Source of the DNA: a bacterium
GTDB lineage: Bacteria; Actinomycetota; Acidimicrobiia; Spongiisociales; ZC4RG35
DNA length: 64,000 nucleotides
Reading direction: 5' to 3'
NCBI GenBank assembly: GCA_028819345.1
Contig: JAPPLW010000110.1
Span: 1-64,000 of the forward strand
Positions within the stretch are counted from its first letter, which is position 1. The number at the start of each line of letters is the position of its first letter. The position numbers were made by a program, and so were the translations under genes. Below the pieces are notes generated by a model. That model did not search any database, had not been told where the DNA came from, and saw only the letters and a list, made by a program, of their open reading frames with translations. Positions 16,434 through 26,100 of the stretch are shown piece by piece.

Positions 16434-16946
16434 ATGCCCCTCACTCCTGATGACATCCAGGAAAAGTTCTTCAGGACCGCCCTTCGCGGTTACCACCTGG
16501 AGGAAGTTGACGAGTTCCTGGATGAGGTCGCGCTCTCTCTAAAGGAATACGAGGAACTTCTCGCCGATCGAGACCGGATCATCGCCGAGATCAAAAACCA
16601 GCCGCCGGCAGGGGAGGGTGAGGCTGCCGGCGTGCTGTCGGAGGCCCGCGCCGAGGCGCGCCGCATCATCGACGAGGCCCAGGAGAGCGCTTCGCAACTT
16701 GTGTCCGCGGCCCGCCGGGAAGCGGCGGAGGCGTCCACCGGGGCCAGGCCTGCCGCCTCTTCGACGGACCTCAGCGAACTGGATCGCCGGAGGGAGCGAG
16801 CGGCCCAACTCATGCTGGCCGAGATCGAGCGTTACCGGATAGTGATGTCGGTGGTCAAGTCGACTGTGACCGGTTTGCCCGGCGCCATGGACGACCACAT
16901 GGCGGAGTTGGACGCGGCCGCCGCCCAGATCCGCGGCCTGCTCTAA
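16434..16946 (+). CDS. divIVA: DivIVA/Wag31-like polar growth protein
   Basis: DivIVA proteins bind negatively curved membrane at poles and septa and, in actinobacteria, organise tip growth. Residues 1-60 are the conserved DivIVA membrane-binding domain: PLTPDDIQEKFFRTALRGYH, then EEVDEFLDEVALSLKEYEELL, ending in a coiled coil. A second coiled-coil region is seen near 60-100 (EARAEARRIIDEAQESASQL). At 170 residues it is shorter than Wag31 (about 260), lacking a long C-terminal coil. It has its own strong promoter and converges on ileS with a 2-nt gap. Confidence 0.88.
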   Translation: MPLTPDDIQEKFFRTALRGYHLEEVDEFLDEVALSLKEYEELLADRDRIIAEIKNQPPAGEGEAAGVLSEARAEARRIIDEAQESASQLVSAARREAAEASTGARPAASSTDLSELDRRRERAAQLMLAEIERYRIVMSVVKSTVTGLPGAMDDHMAELDAAAAQIRGLL

Positions 16947-16948
16947 GA

Positions 16949-19900
16949 TCACCCAGCCCGGGTCCCCGAAGGGACCGGAAGAACCTTCATGGTGACCGAG
17001 AGAGGGTAGTCCCCCACCGCCAGGGAGGTCTCTCCGGGCCCTCTTCTCCACTCGGTCGCCAGCAGTTCCGCGGCGATCATTTTCCCGTGGGTCTCCATGG
17101 CCTTCGCAACCGCCGGATGGCGGGAATCCCAGGTCAGCGAGACACGGTCGGTGACCTGCAGGTTGCTTTCCCGCCGGTGTTGCTGGAGACGGGCCGTGAC
17201 TTCCCGGGCTATGCCTTCGGTGATCAGCTCTTCGGTCAGGTCGATATCCAGGGTCACCGTGAGATCGTGCTCGACCGCCGTGGCCGTCCCCTCGGGGGCG
17301 CTCCGCCGCACCACCACCTCTTCTCCGGTTATCTCTGTCCCCGCAACGTCGACGGTTCCACCATCCAGGAGACGTTGGATCTCCTCCCTTCCGAGGTCTT
17401 CTATGGCGCGGGCCACTTCCGGCGTGCGTGCGCCCAGTCGGGGACCCAACCGGCGGAAGTCGGCTTTGGCCGATAGCTCGACGGCAGCCTGCTCACCACT
17501 CAGCACCCTCAGGCGCCGGACGTTGACCTCGTTTCGCACCAACTCCGAAAGGGCTTCGAGGGTCTCGGTCCGGTGTTCGGCCGCCAGGTTCACCGTGAGG
17601 GCCGAGAGCGGCTGGCGCACCCGGATGTTGTGCCGTTTGCGGAGGGCATGAGCGAGTCTCACCACCGTCCGGGCCAGCGCCATCCCCTCCTCGAGTCCGT
17701 TGTCGATCAGGCCGGTTTGGGGCTCGGGAAAATCGCGGAGATGGATACTCGGGACGGAAGAGCCATCGCAGGAGACCACCAGGGTCCGGTAGATCTTCTC
17801 GGTGATGAACGGCAGCACCGGCGCCAACACCTCCGAGAAGGTGACCAGGACCTCGTATAGGGTGGCGAAGGCGGCCAGCTTGTCGGAGTCGTCCTCTCCA
17901 CGGCTTCTCCAGAAGCGCCGCCGGGAGCGGCGGACGTACCAGTTGGTGAGGTGGTCGATGAACCCGAGGGTGGGAGGGACCACCGCGTAGAGATAGTAGC
18001 CGTCCATCTGGGTGCGCACCTCGGTGATCAGGCTTTGCAGCACCGAGAGGATCCACCGGTCCAGGGCAGGGCGTTCCGGCGGCGGGGGAGCGGCGGAGAT
18101 GTCGGACAGACGGATCCCGTCCGCCTCGGCGTAGGTGGTGAAGAAGGAAAAGGTGTTCCACAGCGGCAGCAGCACGGTGCGCACCACCTCTTTCACGCCC
18201 TTGTCGGAGAAACGGAGCGGCTCGGCGCGCAGGACCGGGGAGTTGATCAGGTAGGCGCGCAAGGCGTCGGCGCCGAACTGGTCCAGCACCTCGATCGGCT
18301 CGGGATAGTTCTTGAGGCGTTTTGACATCTTTCGTCCGTCGGCGGCGAGGATCATCCCGTTGACCACGCAGTTGGAGAAGGCGGGCTGATCGAACAGGGC
18401 GGCTGCCAGGATGTGAAGGGTGTAGAACCATCCCCGGGTCTGGTCCAGTCCCTCGGCTATGAAGTGGGCCGGGAAGTTGTTCTCGAATCGCTCCCGGTTC
18501 TCGAAGGGGTAATGCTGCTGCCCGTAGGGCATGGATCCCGATTCGAACCAGCAGTCCAACACCTCGGGAACCCGGCGCATGACGCCCTGACAGCCGGCTT
18601 CGGCGCAGGGGAAGGTGATCAGATCGATTATGTGCTTGTGAAGGTCGGAGGGGCGTTGGCCCGAGCACTGCTCCAACTCGTCGAGAGAGCCGATGCAGCG
18701 CTGCGCTCCGCACCCCGCACATTCCCAGACCGGAATGCATGATCCCCAGTAGCGGTTCCTGCTGATGGCCCAGTCACGGGCCTCGCCCAGCCAGTTTCCG
18801 AACCGTCGTTCGCCCACGTAACCCGGTACCCAGTGGATGCGTTCGTTCAGTTCCACCAGCCTTTCCCGAAGCCCCGACACTTCCACGAACCAGGTGGGGA
18901 TGGCCTTGTAGATGAGGGGAGTGTCGGTGCGGTAGCAGAAGGGGTAGGAGTGTCGGACACGCTCTTTTCTCACCAGCTTGCCCGTTTCCTCCAGCAGGCG
19001 GACCAGGGTCCGGTCGGCGTCCTTCACGTTTTCTCCGGCCACTTCCGGCACCGCGTCGGTGAATCGACCCTCGGCGTCGATCGGATCCACCAGCAAATTG
19101 AGCCGGTTGGCCGCGAAGGTCTCGAAGTCGGCCTCTCCGTAGGCAGGCGCCATGTGCACCAGTCCCGTTCCCTCTTCGGCGGTGACGTCCTCCGAGGACA
19201 CCACCGCGAAGCCTCCCTGGGATGAAAGCCGCTCGAAATAGGGAAAGGGAGGCTCGTAACGGCTCCCGACCAACTCGGCGCCCCGACCTTCCGCCGCCGG
19301 CTCGGGGGGATCGTCCCACAACGACGCGACCAACTCCTCCGCAACCCAGTAACGCTCTCCGTCCTGAGGAATGGCGACGTATCGCATGTCGGGACCGACC
19401 GCCACCGCCAGGTTGCCGGGGAGTGTCCAGGGCGTGGTGGTCCAGATCAGGAGGTGGTCTCCGGACTCGACCGGCCCTGCTCCCTTGGTGACTGCAAGCT
19501 TCACAGTTATGGAGGGATCGTCCACCTCCTGGTAACCGCCGAGGTTCAACTCGAAGTTGGAGAGGGGCGTGGCGCACGCCCATGAGTAGGGGAGCACCTT
19601 GAAGTCCCGGTAGACCAGTCCCCTGTCCCACAGTTGCTTGAACACCCACCACACGCTTTCCATGAAGCCGGGATCCATGGTCTTGTAGTCGTTGCGGAAG
19701 TCCACCCACCTTCCGATCCGGTTGGTCACTTCCTCCCATTCTTCGGTGGTCTGCTCCACCATCTCCCGGCAGGCCTCGTTGAAACGATCGACTCCCAGTT
19801 CCGCTATCTCACGGGGTCCGCTGATCCCGAGTTGCTTTTGCACCTCCATCTCGATCGGCAGGCCGTGGGTGTCCCACCCGAAACGGCGCTCGATGCGATA

Positions 19901-20140
19901 TCCCCGCATCGTCCAGTACCTCGGGACGATGTCCTTGATCACCCCCGCCAGGATGTGTCCGTAGTGGGGACGTCCGGTGGTGAAGGGCGGTCCGTCATAG
20001 AAGGTGTACTCACGGTCCGAGGGCCTGCGCCGGATGGACTCGGCGAAGGCGTCGGTCTCCCCCCAGATGAGCGCTATCTCCGCGTCGAGGTCCGGGAAAT
20101 GGACCTGGGGCGGGATGCGGGCGAAGTCGGTGGGGGGCAT
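16949..20140 (-). CDS. ileS: Isoleucyl-tRNA synthetase IleS
   Basis: IleS charges tRNA-Ile. The class I motifs are HYGH (HIGH box) at residues 59-62 and KMSKR (KMSKS box) near 603-607; the editing domain lies between them and the anticodon-binding domain follows the second. At 1063 residues and with the WFVEVSGLRERLVELN and YFERLSSQGGF segments it resembles the eukaryote-like type 2 IleS common in actinobacteria, a type known to be less sensitive to mupirocin (not tested here). The ATG at 20140 starts 47 nt from the divergent DUF167 gene. No T-box leader was found upstream. Confidence 0.96.
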   Translation of the reverse strand: MPPTDFARIPPQVHFPDLDAEIALIWGETDAFAESIRRRPSDREYTFYDGPPFTTGRPHYGHILAGVIKDIVPRYWTMRGYRIERRFGWDTHGLPIEMEVQKQLGISGPREIAELGVDRFNEACREMVEQTTEEWEEVTNRIGRWVDFRNDYKTMDPGFMESVWWVFKQLWDRGLVYRDFKVLPYSWACATPLSNFELNLGGYQEVDDPSITVKLAVTKGAGPVESGDHLLIWTTTPWTLPGNLAVAVGPDMRYVAIPQDGERYWVAEELVASLWDDPPEPAAEGRGAELVGSRYEPPFPYFERLSSQGGFAVVSSEDVTAEEGTGLVHMAPAYGEADFETFAANRLNLLVDPIDAEGRFTDAVPEVAGENVKDADRTLVRLLEETGKLVRKERVRHSYPFCYRTDTPLIYKAIPTWFVEVSGLRERLVELNERIHWVPGYVGERRFGNWLGEARDWAISRNRYWGSCIPVWECAGCGAQRCIGSLDELEQCSGQRPSDLHKHIIDLITFPCAEAGCQGVMRRVPEVLDCWFESGSMPYGQQHYPFENRERFENNFPAHFIAEGLDQTRGWFYTLHILAAALFDQPAFSNCVVNGMILAADGRKMSKRLKNYPEPIEVLDQFGADALRAYLINSPVLRAEPLRFSDKGVKEVVRTVLLPLWNTFSFFTTYAEADGIRLSDISAAPPPPERPALDRWILSVLQSLITEVRTQMDGYYLYAVVPPTLGFIDHLTNWYVRRSRRRFWRSRGEDDSDKLAAFATLYEVLVTFSEVLAPVLPFITEKIYRTLVVSCDGSSVPSIHLRDFPEPQTGLIDNGLEEGMALARTVVRLAHALRKRHNIRVRQPLSALTVNLAAEHRTETLEALSELVRNEVNVRRLRVLSGEQAAVELSAKADFRRLGPRLGARTPEVARAIEDLGREEIQRLLDGGTVDVAGTEITGEEVVVRRSAPEGTATAVEHDLTVTLDIDLTEELITEGIAREVTARLQQHRRESNLQVTDRVSLTWDSRHPAVAKAMETHGKMIAAELLATEWRRGPGETSLAVGDYPLSVTMKVLPVPSGTRAG

Positions 20141-20174
20141 GCTCTCTCAGGATGGGGGCGGCAAGGGTGAATGC

Positions 20175-20180
20175 TACATT
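20175..20180 (+). promoter_or_regulatory. TANNNT -10 box before DUF167 gene
   Basis: TACATT lies 6 nt before the GTG at 20187, a distance that would put the transcription start at or next to the start codon (leaderless mRNA). No -35 element is evident. It supports choosing GTG 20187 over the upstream in-frame ATG at 20139. Confidence 0.35.
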
Positions 20181-20186
20181 TGCCGG

Positions 20187-20459
20187 GTGGGCTCGGCGCC
20201 GTTTCCGGACAGTTGGACATCGGCGGTCCGCGTGGTGGAGGGGAGGTACCGGCTAAGGGTTTGGGTGTCGGCGGGATCGTCCCGCAATCGGGTGGACGGC
20301 ATTCACGGGGAGGCATTGAAGGTGCGGGTCACACCTCCCCCGGAAGGGGGGAAGGCCAACCGTGCCGTGGAGGAATTGTTGTCCACCGAGGTGGGTGGGA
20401 GAGCGCGGGTGGTTTCCGGGCGAAAATCGCGGCATAAAGAGGTTGAAATCACTCTCTGA
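20187..20459 (+). CDS. DUF167 (YggU) family protein
   Basis: This 90-residue protein matches the YggU/DUF167 fold: RLRVWVSAGSSRNRVDGIHG, LKVRVTPPPEGGKANRAVEE and ARVVSGRKSRHKEVEITL are the family blocks, and they run to the natural C-terminus. Its function is unknown; members are small basic proteins often found near division and translation genes. The GTG start is favoured by a TANNNT box 6 nt upstream; an in-frame ATG at 20139 would add 16 residues and overlap the ileS start on the other strand. Confidence 0.8.
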   Translation: MGSAPFPDSWTSAVRVVEGRYRLRVWVSAGSSRNRVDGIHGEALKVRVTPPPEGGKANRAVEELLSTEVGGRARVVSGRKSRHKEVEITL

Positions 20460-20470
20460 TGCGATAACCT
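20443..20470 (+). promoter_or_regulatory. Candidate promoter of the DksA/TraR-like gene
   Basis: TTGAAA (20443-20448), a 16-bp spacer and TAACCT (20465-20470) overlap the end of the DUF167 gene. Transcription would start near 20477, leaving a short leader with a strong GAGGAGG (20491-20497) before the ATG at 20506. Confidence 0.5.
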
Positions 20471-20505
20471 CTAATCCGGTAAAAAGGGTCGAGGAGGACT
20501 TTTCC

Positions 20506-20877
20506 ATGGCCAGAGTGCTGCACGACAGGACCATCTCTCAACTTCGCGCCCGGCTTGAGGAGGAGCGGAGCCGGATCCTGGGGTTGATCGGGGTCTACGG
20601 CCAGGCCATGGAAGAAGCCAGGATGGCAGAGGGGGCCGGGGAACGGAGTTCCGATCCGGCCAGCGCCGAGGCGGGCGCGGCCGCCACGGACTATGAGACG
20701 CAGATGTCGCTTGAGCGCAACGCCTCCCTACTCTTGGAGAAGGTGAACGACGCCCTTTCCAAGATGGACCAGGACAGCTACGGCGACTGCGACATGTGCG
20801 GCAAGCCCATTCCGGTGGCCCGCCTCCGCTACCTCCCTTACATAGACAGTTGCATAGAGTGCGCCGCCCGAGGTTGA
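20506..20877 (+). CDS. DksA/TraR-type C4 zinc finger protein
   Basis: The 123 residues form a coiled-coil N-terminal part (residues about 8-75, charged and heptad-like) and a C-terminal zinc finger with CDMC near 97-100 and CIEC near 117-120. DksA-family proteins act through the RNA polymerase secondary channel; whether this actinobacterial type binds polymerase (like RbpA or DksA) is not evident from sequence. The ATG at 20506 follows an excellent GAGGAGG. The stop overlaps the lspA TTG (TTGA), suggesting an operon with lspA and the pseudouridine synthase. Confidence 0.85.
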   Translation: MARVLHDRTISQLRARLEEERSRILGLIGVYGQAMEEARMAEGAGERSSDPASAEAGAAATDYETQMSLERNASLLLEKVNDALSKMDQDSYGDCDMCGKPIPVARLRYLPYIDSCIECAARG

Positions 20878-21347
20878 TCTCCACCTTCGGGTTGGCGGTG
20901 GGGACGGCCGCGGTGGTGGTGGCGGCTGATCAGATCACCAAACGGTGGGCTTCCGACAGCTTTGCCGAGGAGCGACTGGAGGTGGTGCCCGATCTCCTCT
21001 GGTTCACCTATGTGGAGAATCCGGGCTCTGCCTTCTCGATGTTCCAGGACGCCGGGGTGTGGTTGGGCCTGGCCGCGGCCGGCGCGGTGGGGGTGGTTGG
21101 ATGGGCGCTGCGTACCCCGCGACCCGGTCTGGAGGTGATCGGGTTGGGTCTGGTGATGGGAGGAGCGGTGGGCAATCTTGTGGACCGGGCGACAAGGGGA
21201 GAGGGACTGTTGGACGGGAAGGTGGTGGACTGGATCCAGATCCCGAATTTCCCGGTGTTCAACCTGGCCGACACAGCCTTGACCGTCGGGGTGGGCCTGG
21301 TGCTGCTGTCGGCTCTCCGCCAGAGCATTGCCGCCTCCGGTTCCTGA
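20874..21347 (+). CDS. lspA: Prolipoprotein signal peptidase LspA
   Basis: LspA cleaves signal peptides from diacylated prolipoproteins in the membrane by an aspartic-protease mechanism. The 157 residues include four membrane helices and the family blocks DQITKRW, VENPGSAFSMF, GNLVDR, VVDWI and FNLADTALTVG; the Asp residues of VVDWI and NLAD are the expected catalytic pair. The TTG start overlaps the upstream stop as TTGA and matches the normal N-terminus. A lipoprotein substrate encoded here is the beta-propeller protein at 44887. Confidence 0.93.
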   Translation: MISTFGLAVGTAAVVVAADQITKRWASDSFAEERLEVVPDLLWFTYVENPGSAFSMFQDAGVWLGLAAAGAVGVVGWALRTPRPGLEVIGLGLVMGGAVGNLVDRATRGEGLLDGKVVDWIQIPNFPVFNLADTALTVGVGLVLLSALRQSIAASGS

Positions 21348-22302
21348 CCGCGTAGAGGCGGCGTTCGAGAGACCGCAAGCCCATGGACTCCGGGAGTGGA
21401 CCGTCCCCGAAGGGCTTGATGGCGAACGCGCGGACCGGGTGGTCTCCTCGCTCCTGGAGGTGAGCCGCTCGGTGTCCCGGCGGCTGATCGAAGCAGGTCG
21501 GGTCATTGGTCCCCACGGGCGACGGGTGAAGCCGGCCGAGCGAGTGGATGCCGGGAGTCTGTTGTGGATCGGCGATCCCCCCGACCGAAGGATCCGCCCG
21601 GAGCCGGTGGACTTCGAGGTGGTCTACGAGGATGAGCACCTGGCGGTGGTGGTGAAACCGGACGGAGTCATCACCCATCCCGGAAACGCGGCGCCCTCCC
21701 AGACCGGGACCCTGGCCGCGGGGCTGTTGCACCGGTATCCCCAGATCGAGGGGGTGGGACTCCCGGGCAGGTGGGGCATCGTCCACCGTCTCGACCGGGC
21801 CACCTCCGGACTGATGGTGACCGCCCTCTCGGAGTTGGCATACCGGGAGTTGGGCGACGCCCTGCGCCGGCGGGAGGTCAAACGCCGCTACCTGGCCCTG
21901 GTGCACGGGGAGATGGAAGCCGCCACGGGGGCGGTCGAGGCCCCGCTGGGTCCAGATCCCCGCCGGCGGGGCAAGCGGGCGGTGGTGGCGGGAGGCAAAT
22001 ACGCCCTCACCCGGTACCGAACGGCGGGAAGCCGGGACGACCCTCCTCTATCGCTCCTCGAGGTCGAGTTGGAGACGGGGCGCACCCACCAGATCAGGGT
22101 GCATCTGGCTTCGATCGGCCGCCCGGTGGTGGGCGACCGCCTCTACGGCGCCCGGCCCGATCCGCTGGGAGCGGGTCGCATGTGGCTTCACGCCTTCCAG
22201 TTGGAGTTCCGGCACCCGGCCGACCCGTCCCTGCAGATGCAGCACCATTCTCCCCTTCCCCCCGACCTCGGTCGGAGGATCGTAGGCTTAACCGGCGGCT
22301 AG
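21328..22302 (+). CDS. RluD/RluA-family 23S rRNA pseudouridine synthase
   Basis: The enzyme converts uridines in 23S rRNA to pseudouridine. Residues about 30-90 form an S4 RNA-binding domain (ADRVVSSLLEVSRSVSRRLIEAG), followed by the RluA catalytic domain with HRLDRATSGL near residue 153, whose Asp is the nucleophile, and the ETGRTHQIRVHLASIGRPVVGD block near 250. At 324 residues it resembles RluD. The start is a TTG overlapping lspA by 20 nt; no better start is visible. The lspA-rluD pairing is widespread in bacteria. Confidence 0.93.
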   Translation: MPPPVPDRVEAAFERPQAHGLREWTVPEGLDGERADRVVSSLLEVSRSVSRRLIEAGRVIGPHGRRVKPAERVDAGSLLWIGDPPDRRIRPEPVDFEVVYEDEHLAVVVKPDGVITHPGNAAPSQTGTLAAGLLHRYPQIEGVGLPGRWGIVHRLDRATSGLMVTALSELAYRELGDALRRREVKRRYLALVHGEMEAATGAVEAPLGPDPRRRGKRAVVAGGKYALTRYRTAGSRDDPPLSLLEVELETGRTHQIRVHLASIGRPVVGDRLYGARPDPLGAGRMWLHAFQLEFRHPADPSLQMQHHSPLPPDLGRRIVGLTGG

Positions 22303-22305
22303 GGC

Positions 22306-22311
22306 TACTCT
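22306..22311 (+). promoter_or_regulatory. TANNNT -10 box before rhomboid gene
   Basis: TACTCT ends 10 nt before the TTG start at 22322, the spacing expected for a leaderless transcript. No ribosome binding site lies before that TTG. Confidence 0.4.
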
Positions 22312-22321
22312 CGGTGTTCTC

Positions 22322-23155
22322 TTGACATCCGACCATCCGGCTCAGGTCTCCTGTTACAGGCACCCCGGGCGCGTCACCCGCCTGGCATGCAGCAGTTGTG
22401 AACGGCCCATCTGCGTGGACTGCTCGCACGACGCCTCGGTGGGACAGAAGTGCCCGGGCTGCATCGGCCAGGGCCAGCGCAACATCAGGAGGGCGTCCGC
22501 CAAGGTGGGCCTCCCGCCGGTCACCGCCGCGCTGCTGATCGTCACCTGCTCGGTCTTTGTCCTCACATGGCTGTTTCCGGGACTCGAGAGGGAGTTGGTG
22601 ATCGAGTTGGCCATGTGGAATCTGGGAGTCTCTGCCGGAGAGTGGTGGAGGATGGTGACCGCCGTGGTCCTGCACGGGTCGGTGTTCCACATCTTGTTCA
22701 ACATGTGGGCGCTGTACGTGTTCGGTCCCCAGCTGGAAAGAGAATCGGGCGCCCTGCCGTTCCTGGCCATGTATCTCTCCTCGGCTGCGGTCGGAAGCCT
22801 GCTCGTCTACTGGTTCTCCGACCCCTTCACGGTCTCGATCGGCGCTTCGGGCGCCATCTTCGGCGTGTTCGGGGTTTGGCTGGCAGGCGCCTACCGGTTG
22901 CGACACACCCCCTACGGCAGACGGCTCCTGTCCCAGTTGGGATTGCTGCTGGCCATCAATTTCGCGCTGCCTCTCCTGGTTCCCAACATCGCCTGGCAGG
23001 CGCATCTGGGGGGAATGGCGGGCGGGGCGGTGATCGGGGTGGTGTGGTCGGCCCAGCGGCGGCGTTCCCAGGCCGGCCTGGGACTGGCGGCCTCGGCTCT
23101 GCTGGTGGGGGTGCTGGCGGTGGGGGCGGCCCTTTCTCTGGGTGGGGCTATCTGA
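22322..23155 (+). CDS. Rhomboid family intramembrane serine protease with zinc-finger N-terminus
   Basis: Residues 1-50 form a B-box-like metal-binding motif with repeated CxxC and CxxH spacing (CYRHPG, CSSCERPICVDC, CPGCIG). Six to seven membrane helices follow. Rhomboid hallmarks are WWRMVTAVVLHGSVFHILFNMWAL near residue 108, the catalytic-Ser motif GASGAIFG near 176 and the His of AWQAHLGGMAGG near 226. Rhomboids cut membrane proteins within the bilayer; the substrate is unknown. The TTG start is supported by a TANNNT box 10 nt upstream. Domain combination and length (277) are typical of actinobacteria. Confidence 0.9.
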   Translation: MTSDHPAQVSCYRHPGRVTRLACSSCERPICVDCSHDASVGQKCPGCIGQGQRNIRRASAKVGLPPVTAALLIVTCSVFVLTWLFPGLERELVIELAMWNLGVSAGEWWRMVTAVVLHGSVFHILFNMWALYVFGPQLERESGALPFLAMYLSSAAVGSLLVYWFSDPFTVSIGASGAIFGVFGVWLAGAYRLRHTPYGRRLLSQLGLLLAINFALPLLVPNIAWQAHLGGMAGGAVIGVVWSAQRRRSQAGLGLAASALLVGVLAVGAALSLGGAI

Positions 23156-23159
23156 GCGA

Positions 23160-26100
23160 ATGAGCGCCAACGCGGGCTTCGCCCATCTTCACCTCCACAC
23201 CGAGTACTCGATGCTGGACGGCGCCTCGCGGGTGGCCGAGATCATGGAGGCGGTGGCGTCGGATCGCCAACCGGCGGTGGCGATGACCGACCACGGGGTC
23301 CTCTACGGGGCGGTGGAGTTCTACCAGGCCGCACGGGAGTCGGGTATCAAGCCGATCCTGGGCATGGAGGCCTACGTGAGCCCGGGCTCGCGCTTCGATC
23401 GACCTACCGGGCAGGAGAACATCCGTCACCACCTGACGCTTCTGGCTTACAACGACACCGGATATCAGAACCTGATCAAGATCAGCAGCCGGGCCTTCCT
23501 CGACGGATACTGGTACAAGCCGCGGGCCGACCGAGACCTGCTGGCCGACCACGCAGAGGGCATCATCGCCGCCTCGGGGTGCCTCAGCGGAGAGATCGCC
23601 TCCCACCTGGTTCCGGGCCTCGTCACCGAGGAGGGGGCCGCCCGCGGCGTCTTCGATCCGGACGCCGCCGCCCGGGCGGCCGCCGAGTACCAGGACATCT
23701 TCGGGCGGGAGAACTTCTTCATCGAGATCATGGACCACGGCCTAGCTCACCAGCGCCTGCTCCTGCCCGAACTCGCCAAGCTCTCCGAGCGGGTGGGAGC
23801 GCCCCTTCTGGCCACCAACGACTCCCACTACACCCGCCCGGATGAATCGGAGACCCACGACGTGCTGCTATGCGTCAACACCGGCGCCAACTTCTCCGAC
23901 GACAACCGGCTGCGTTTCGACTCCCAGGAGTTCTACATCAAGTCGGCGCGCGACATGCGGGAGCGCTTTCCGTCAGACCTGTATCCGGGCGCCTGTGACA
24001 ACACCCTGTTGGTGGCGGAACGAGCCGACATCAGCATGAAGACCGGTGGGCTCCTCCTGCCGGACTTCCCCGCGCCCTCCGGCCACACCCACACCTCCTA
24101 CCTGGAGGAACTGGTGTGGGAGGGCGCCCGGAGACGCTACCGGGGCGAGGTCCCCTCGGAGGTCTCCGATCGGATCCGGTACGAGTTGGGAGTGATCGGC
24201 GAGATGGGCTTTGAGACCTACTTCCTGATTATCTGGGACCTGATCCGGGAGGCGCGCCAACGCAACATCCGGACCGGACCGGGCCGGGGATCGGCGGCGG
24301 GGTCGATGGTCTCCTACTGCCTGGAGATCACCCACATCGATCCCCTGGAGTACGGGCTGATCTTCGAGCGGTTCCTCAATCCCGGCCGGGCCGCCATGCC
24401 CGACATCGACATCGACTTCGACGAGCGTTTCCGGGGCGAGATCATCGACTACGTGCGTTCCCGGTACGGCTCGGACCATGTGGCGCAGATCGTCACCTTC
24501 GCCACCATCAAGGGCAAGCAGGCCATACGGGACGCCGCCCGGGTGTACGGCTACGAGTACCGGATAGGTGACCAGTTGTCGAAGCTCATGCCGGCGGCCA
24601 TCCTCGGTAAGGAAGCCTCCCTGAACCAGTGCCTCAACCCGCCTCCGCCCGAGAGCGACGGCATAGTCAGGGACTGGTACGCCAACGCGGCCGGCCTGCG
24701 GGAGGCTTACGACTTCGATGCGGACGCCCGCAAGGTGATCGACGCCGCACGGGGGCTGGAGGGCCTGCGCCGCCAGGACTCCATCCACGCGGCCGGGGTG
24801 GTGATCTCCCCGCTCCCGATGACGGAGTTGGTCCCCGTTCAGCGGAAGGGTGAGGGAGCGGAGGTGGTCACCCAGTACGAGATGGGGGCGGTGGAGCAAC
24901 TGGGACTCCTGAAGATGGACTTTCTCGGACTCCGCAATCTCTCCACCATCGAGCGGACCCTGGACATGGTGGAGGAGGCCACCGGATCCCGCCCCGACAT
25001 CGACGGGGCTCCGCTGGATGACCAGAAGACCTTCGCGCTCCTGCGGGCCGCCGACACGATCGGGGTGTTCCAACTGGAGGGCGAGCCGATGAGAGCCCTG
25101 ATCCAGCGGCTCCGACCGGATCGCTTCGATGACGTCGTGGCGCTGGTGGCGCTGTACCGGCCTGGTCCCATGGGGGCCAACATGCACAACCTCTACGCGG
25201 ACCGCAAGACCGGGAGGGCGCCGGTGGCGCCGCTCCACCCCGCCCTGAAGGAGTTGCTGGATCCCACCTACCAGATCCTGGTCTACCAGGAGCAGGTGAT
25301 GGAGGTCTCACGAGCCATGGCCGGCTACACCATGGAGGAAGCCGACAATCTCCGCAAAGCCATGGGCAAGAAGATCAAGGCGGTGATGGACGCCGAGGAG
25401 GAGAAGTTCGTGGAGGGCTGCGTCGCCCAGGGGCACGACCGCGCCACCGGGAGGGACCTTTTCGAGCTGATCAGCCACTTCGCGGGTTACGGATTCAACA
25501 AGTCCCACTCGGCCTGCTACGGACTGGTGGCCTACCAGACCGCCTATCTCAAGGCGCACTACCCGGCCGAGTACATGGCGGCGCTTCTCACCTCCTCGAA
25601 GAACAACCGGGACCGCACCGCGATGTACCTGAAGGAGTGCCGCCGGATGGGCCTCCAGGTAAAGGTGCCCGACGTCAACGAGTCGGGGATGGACTACGAG
25701 GTTCGCTCGGGAGGCATCCGGGTGGGGCTGTCGGCGATCCGCAACCTGGGGGAGTCGGTGGCCCAGAAGATCATCGAGGCCCGCCGGGAGAAGGGGGCCT
25801 TCGAGAGTTTCGTGGACTTCTGCGAGAAGGTGTCGGTGGAGGCGCTGCGGCGGAACACGCTGGAGTCGCTGGTCAAGGGGGGAGGGTTCGACGGCGTGGG
25901 CCACACCCGGCGAGGACTCATCGAGGTCTTACCTCTGATCGTCGACTCGGTGGTGGACCGCCGCCGCCAGGAAGAGGCCGGCCAGTTCTCCCTGTTCGGG
26001 GGCGGAGGGCTGCCGGACCTGACCTTGCCGGACATCCCCGACCACCAGTGGGACAAGCAGGTGCGCCTCTCCTTCGAGAAGGAGATGCTGGGGTTGTATC

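Noticed and set aside
16958-16978. GGTCCC-CGAA-GGGACC hairpin between divIVA and ileS as a terminator
   Set aside because: It lies inside the ileS coding end, has only a 6-bp stem and no T-run on either side, so it is not reported as a terminator.
17493-18740. A 415-codon alternative frame within ileS
   Set aside because: Arg/Pro/Gly-rich shadow frame inside a full-length aminoacyl-tRNA synthetase gene.
20141-20260. T-box riboswitch upstream of ileS
   Set aside because: T-boxes before ileS are common in actinobacteria, but the conserved TGGNACC antiterminator piece was not found in the short gap.
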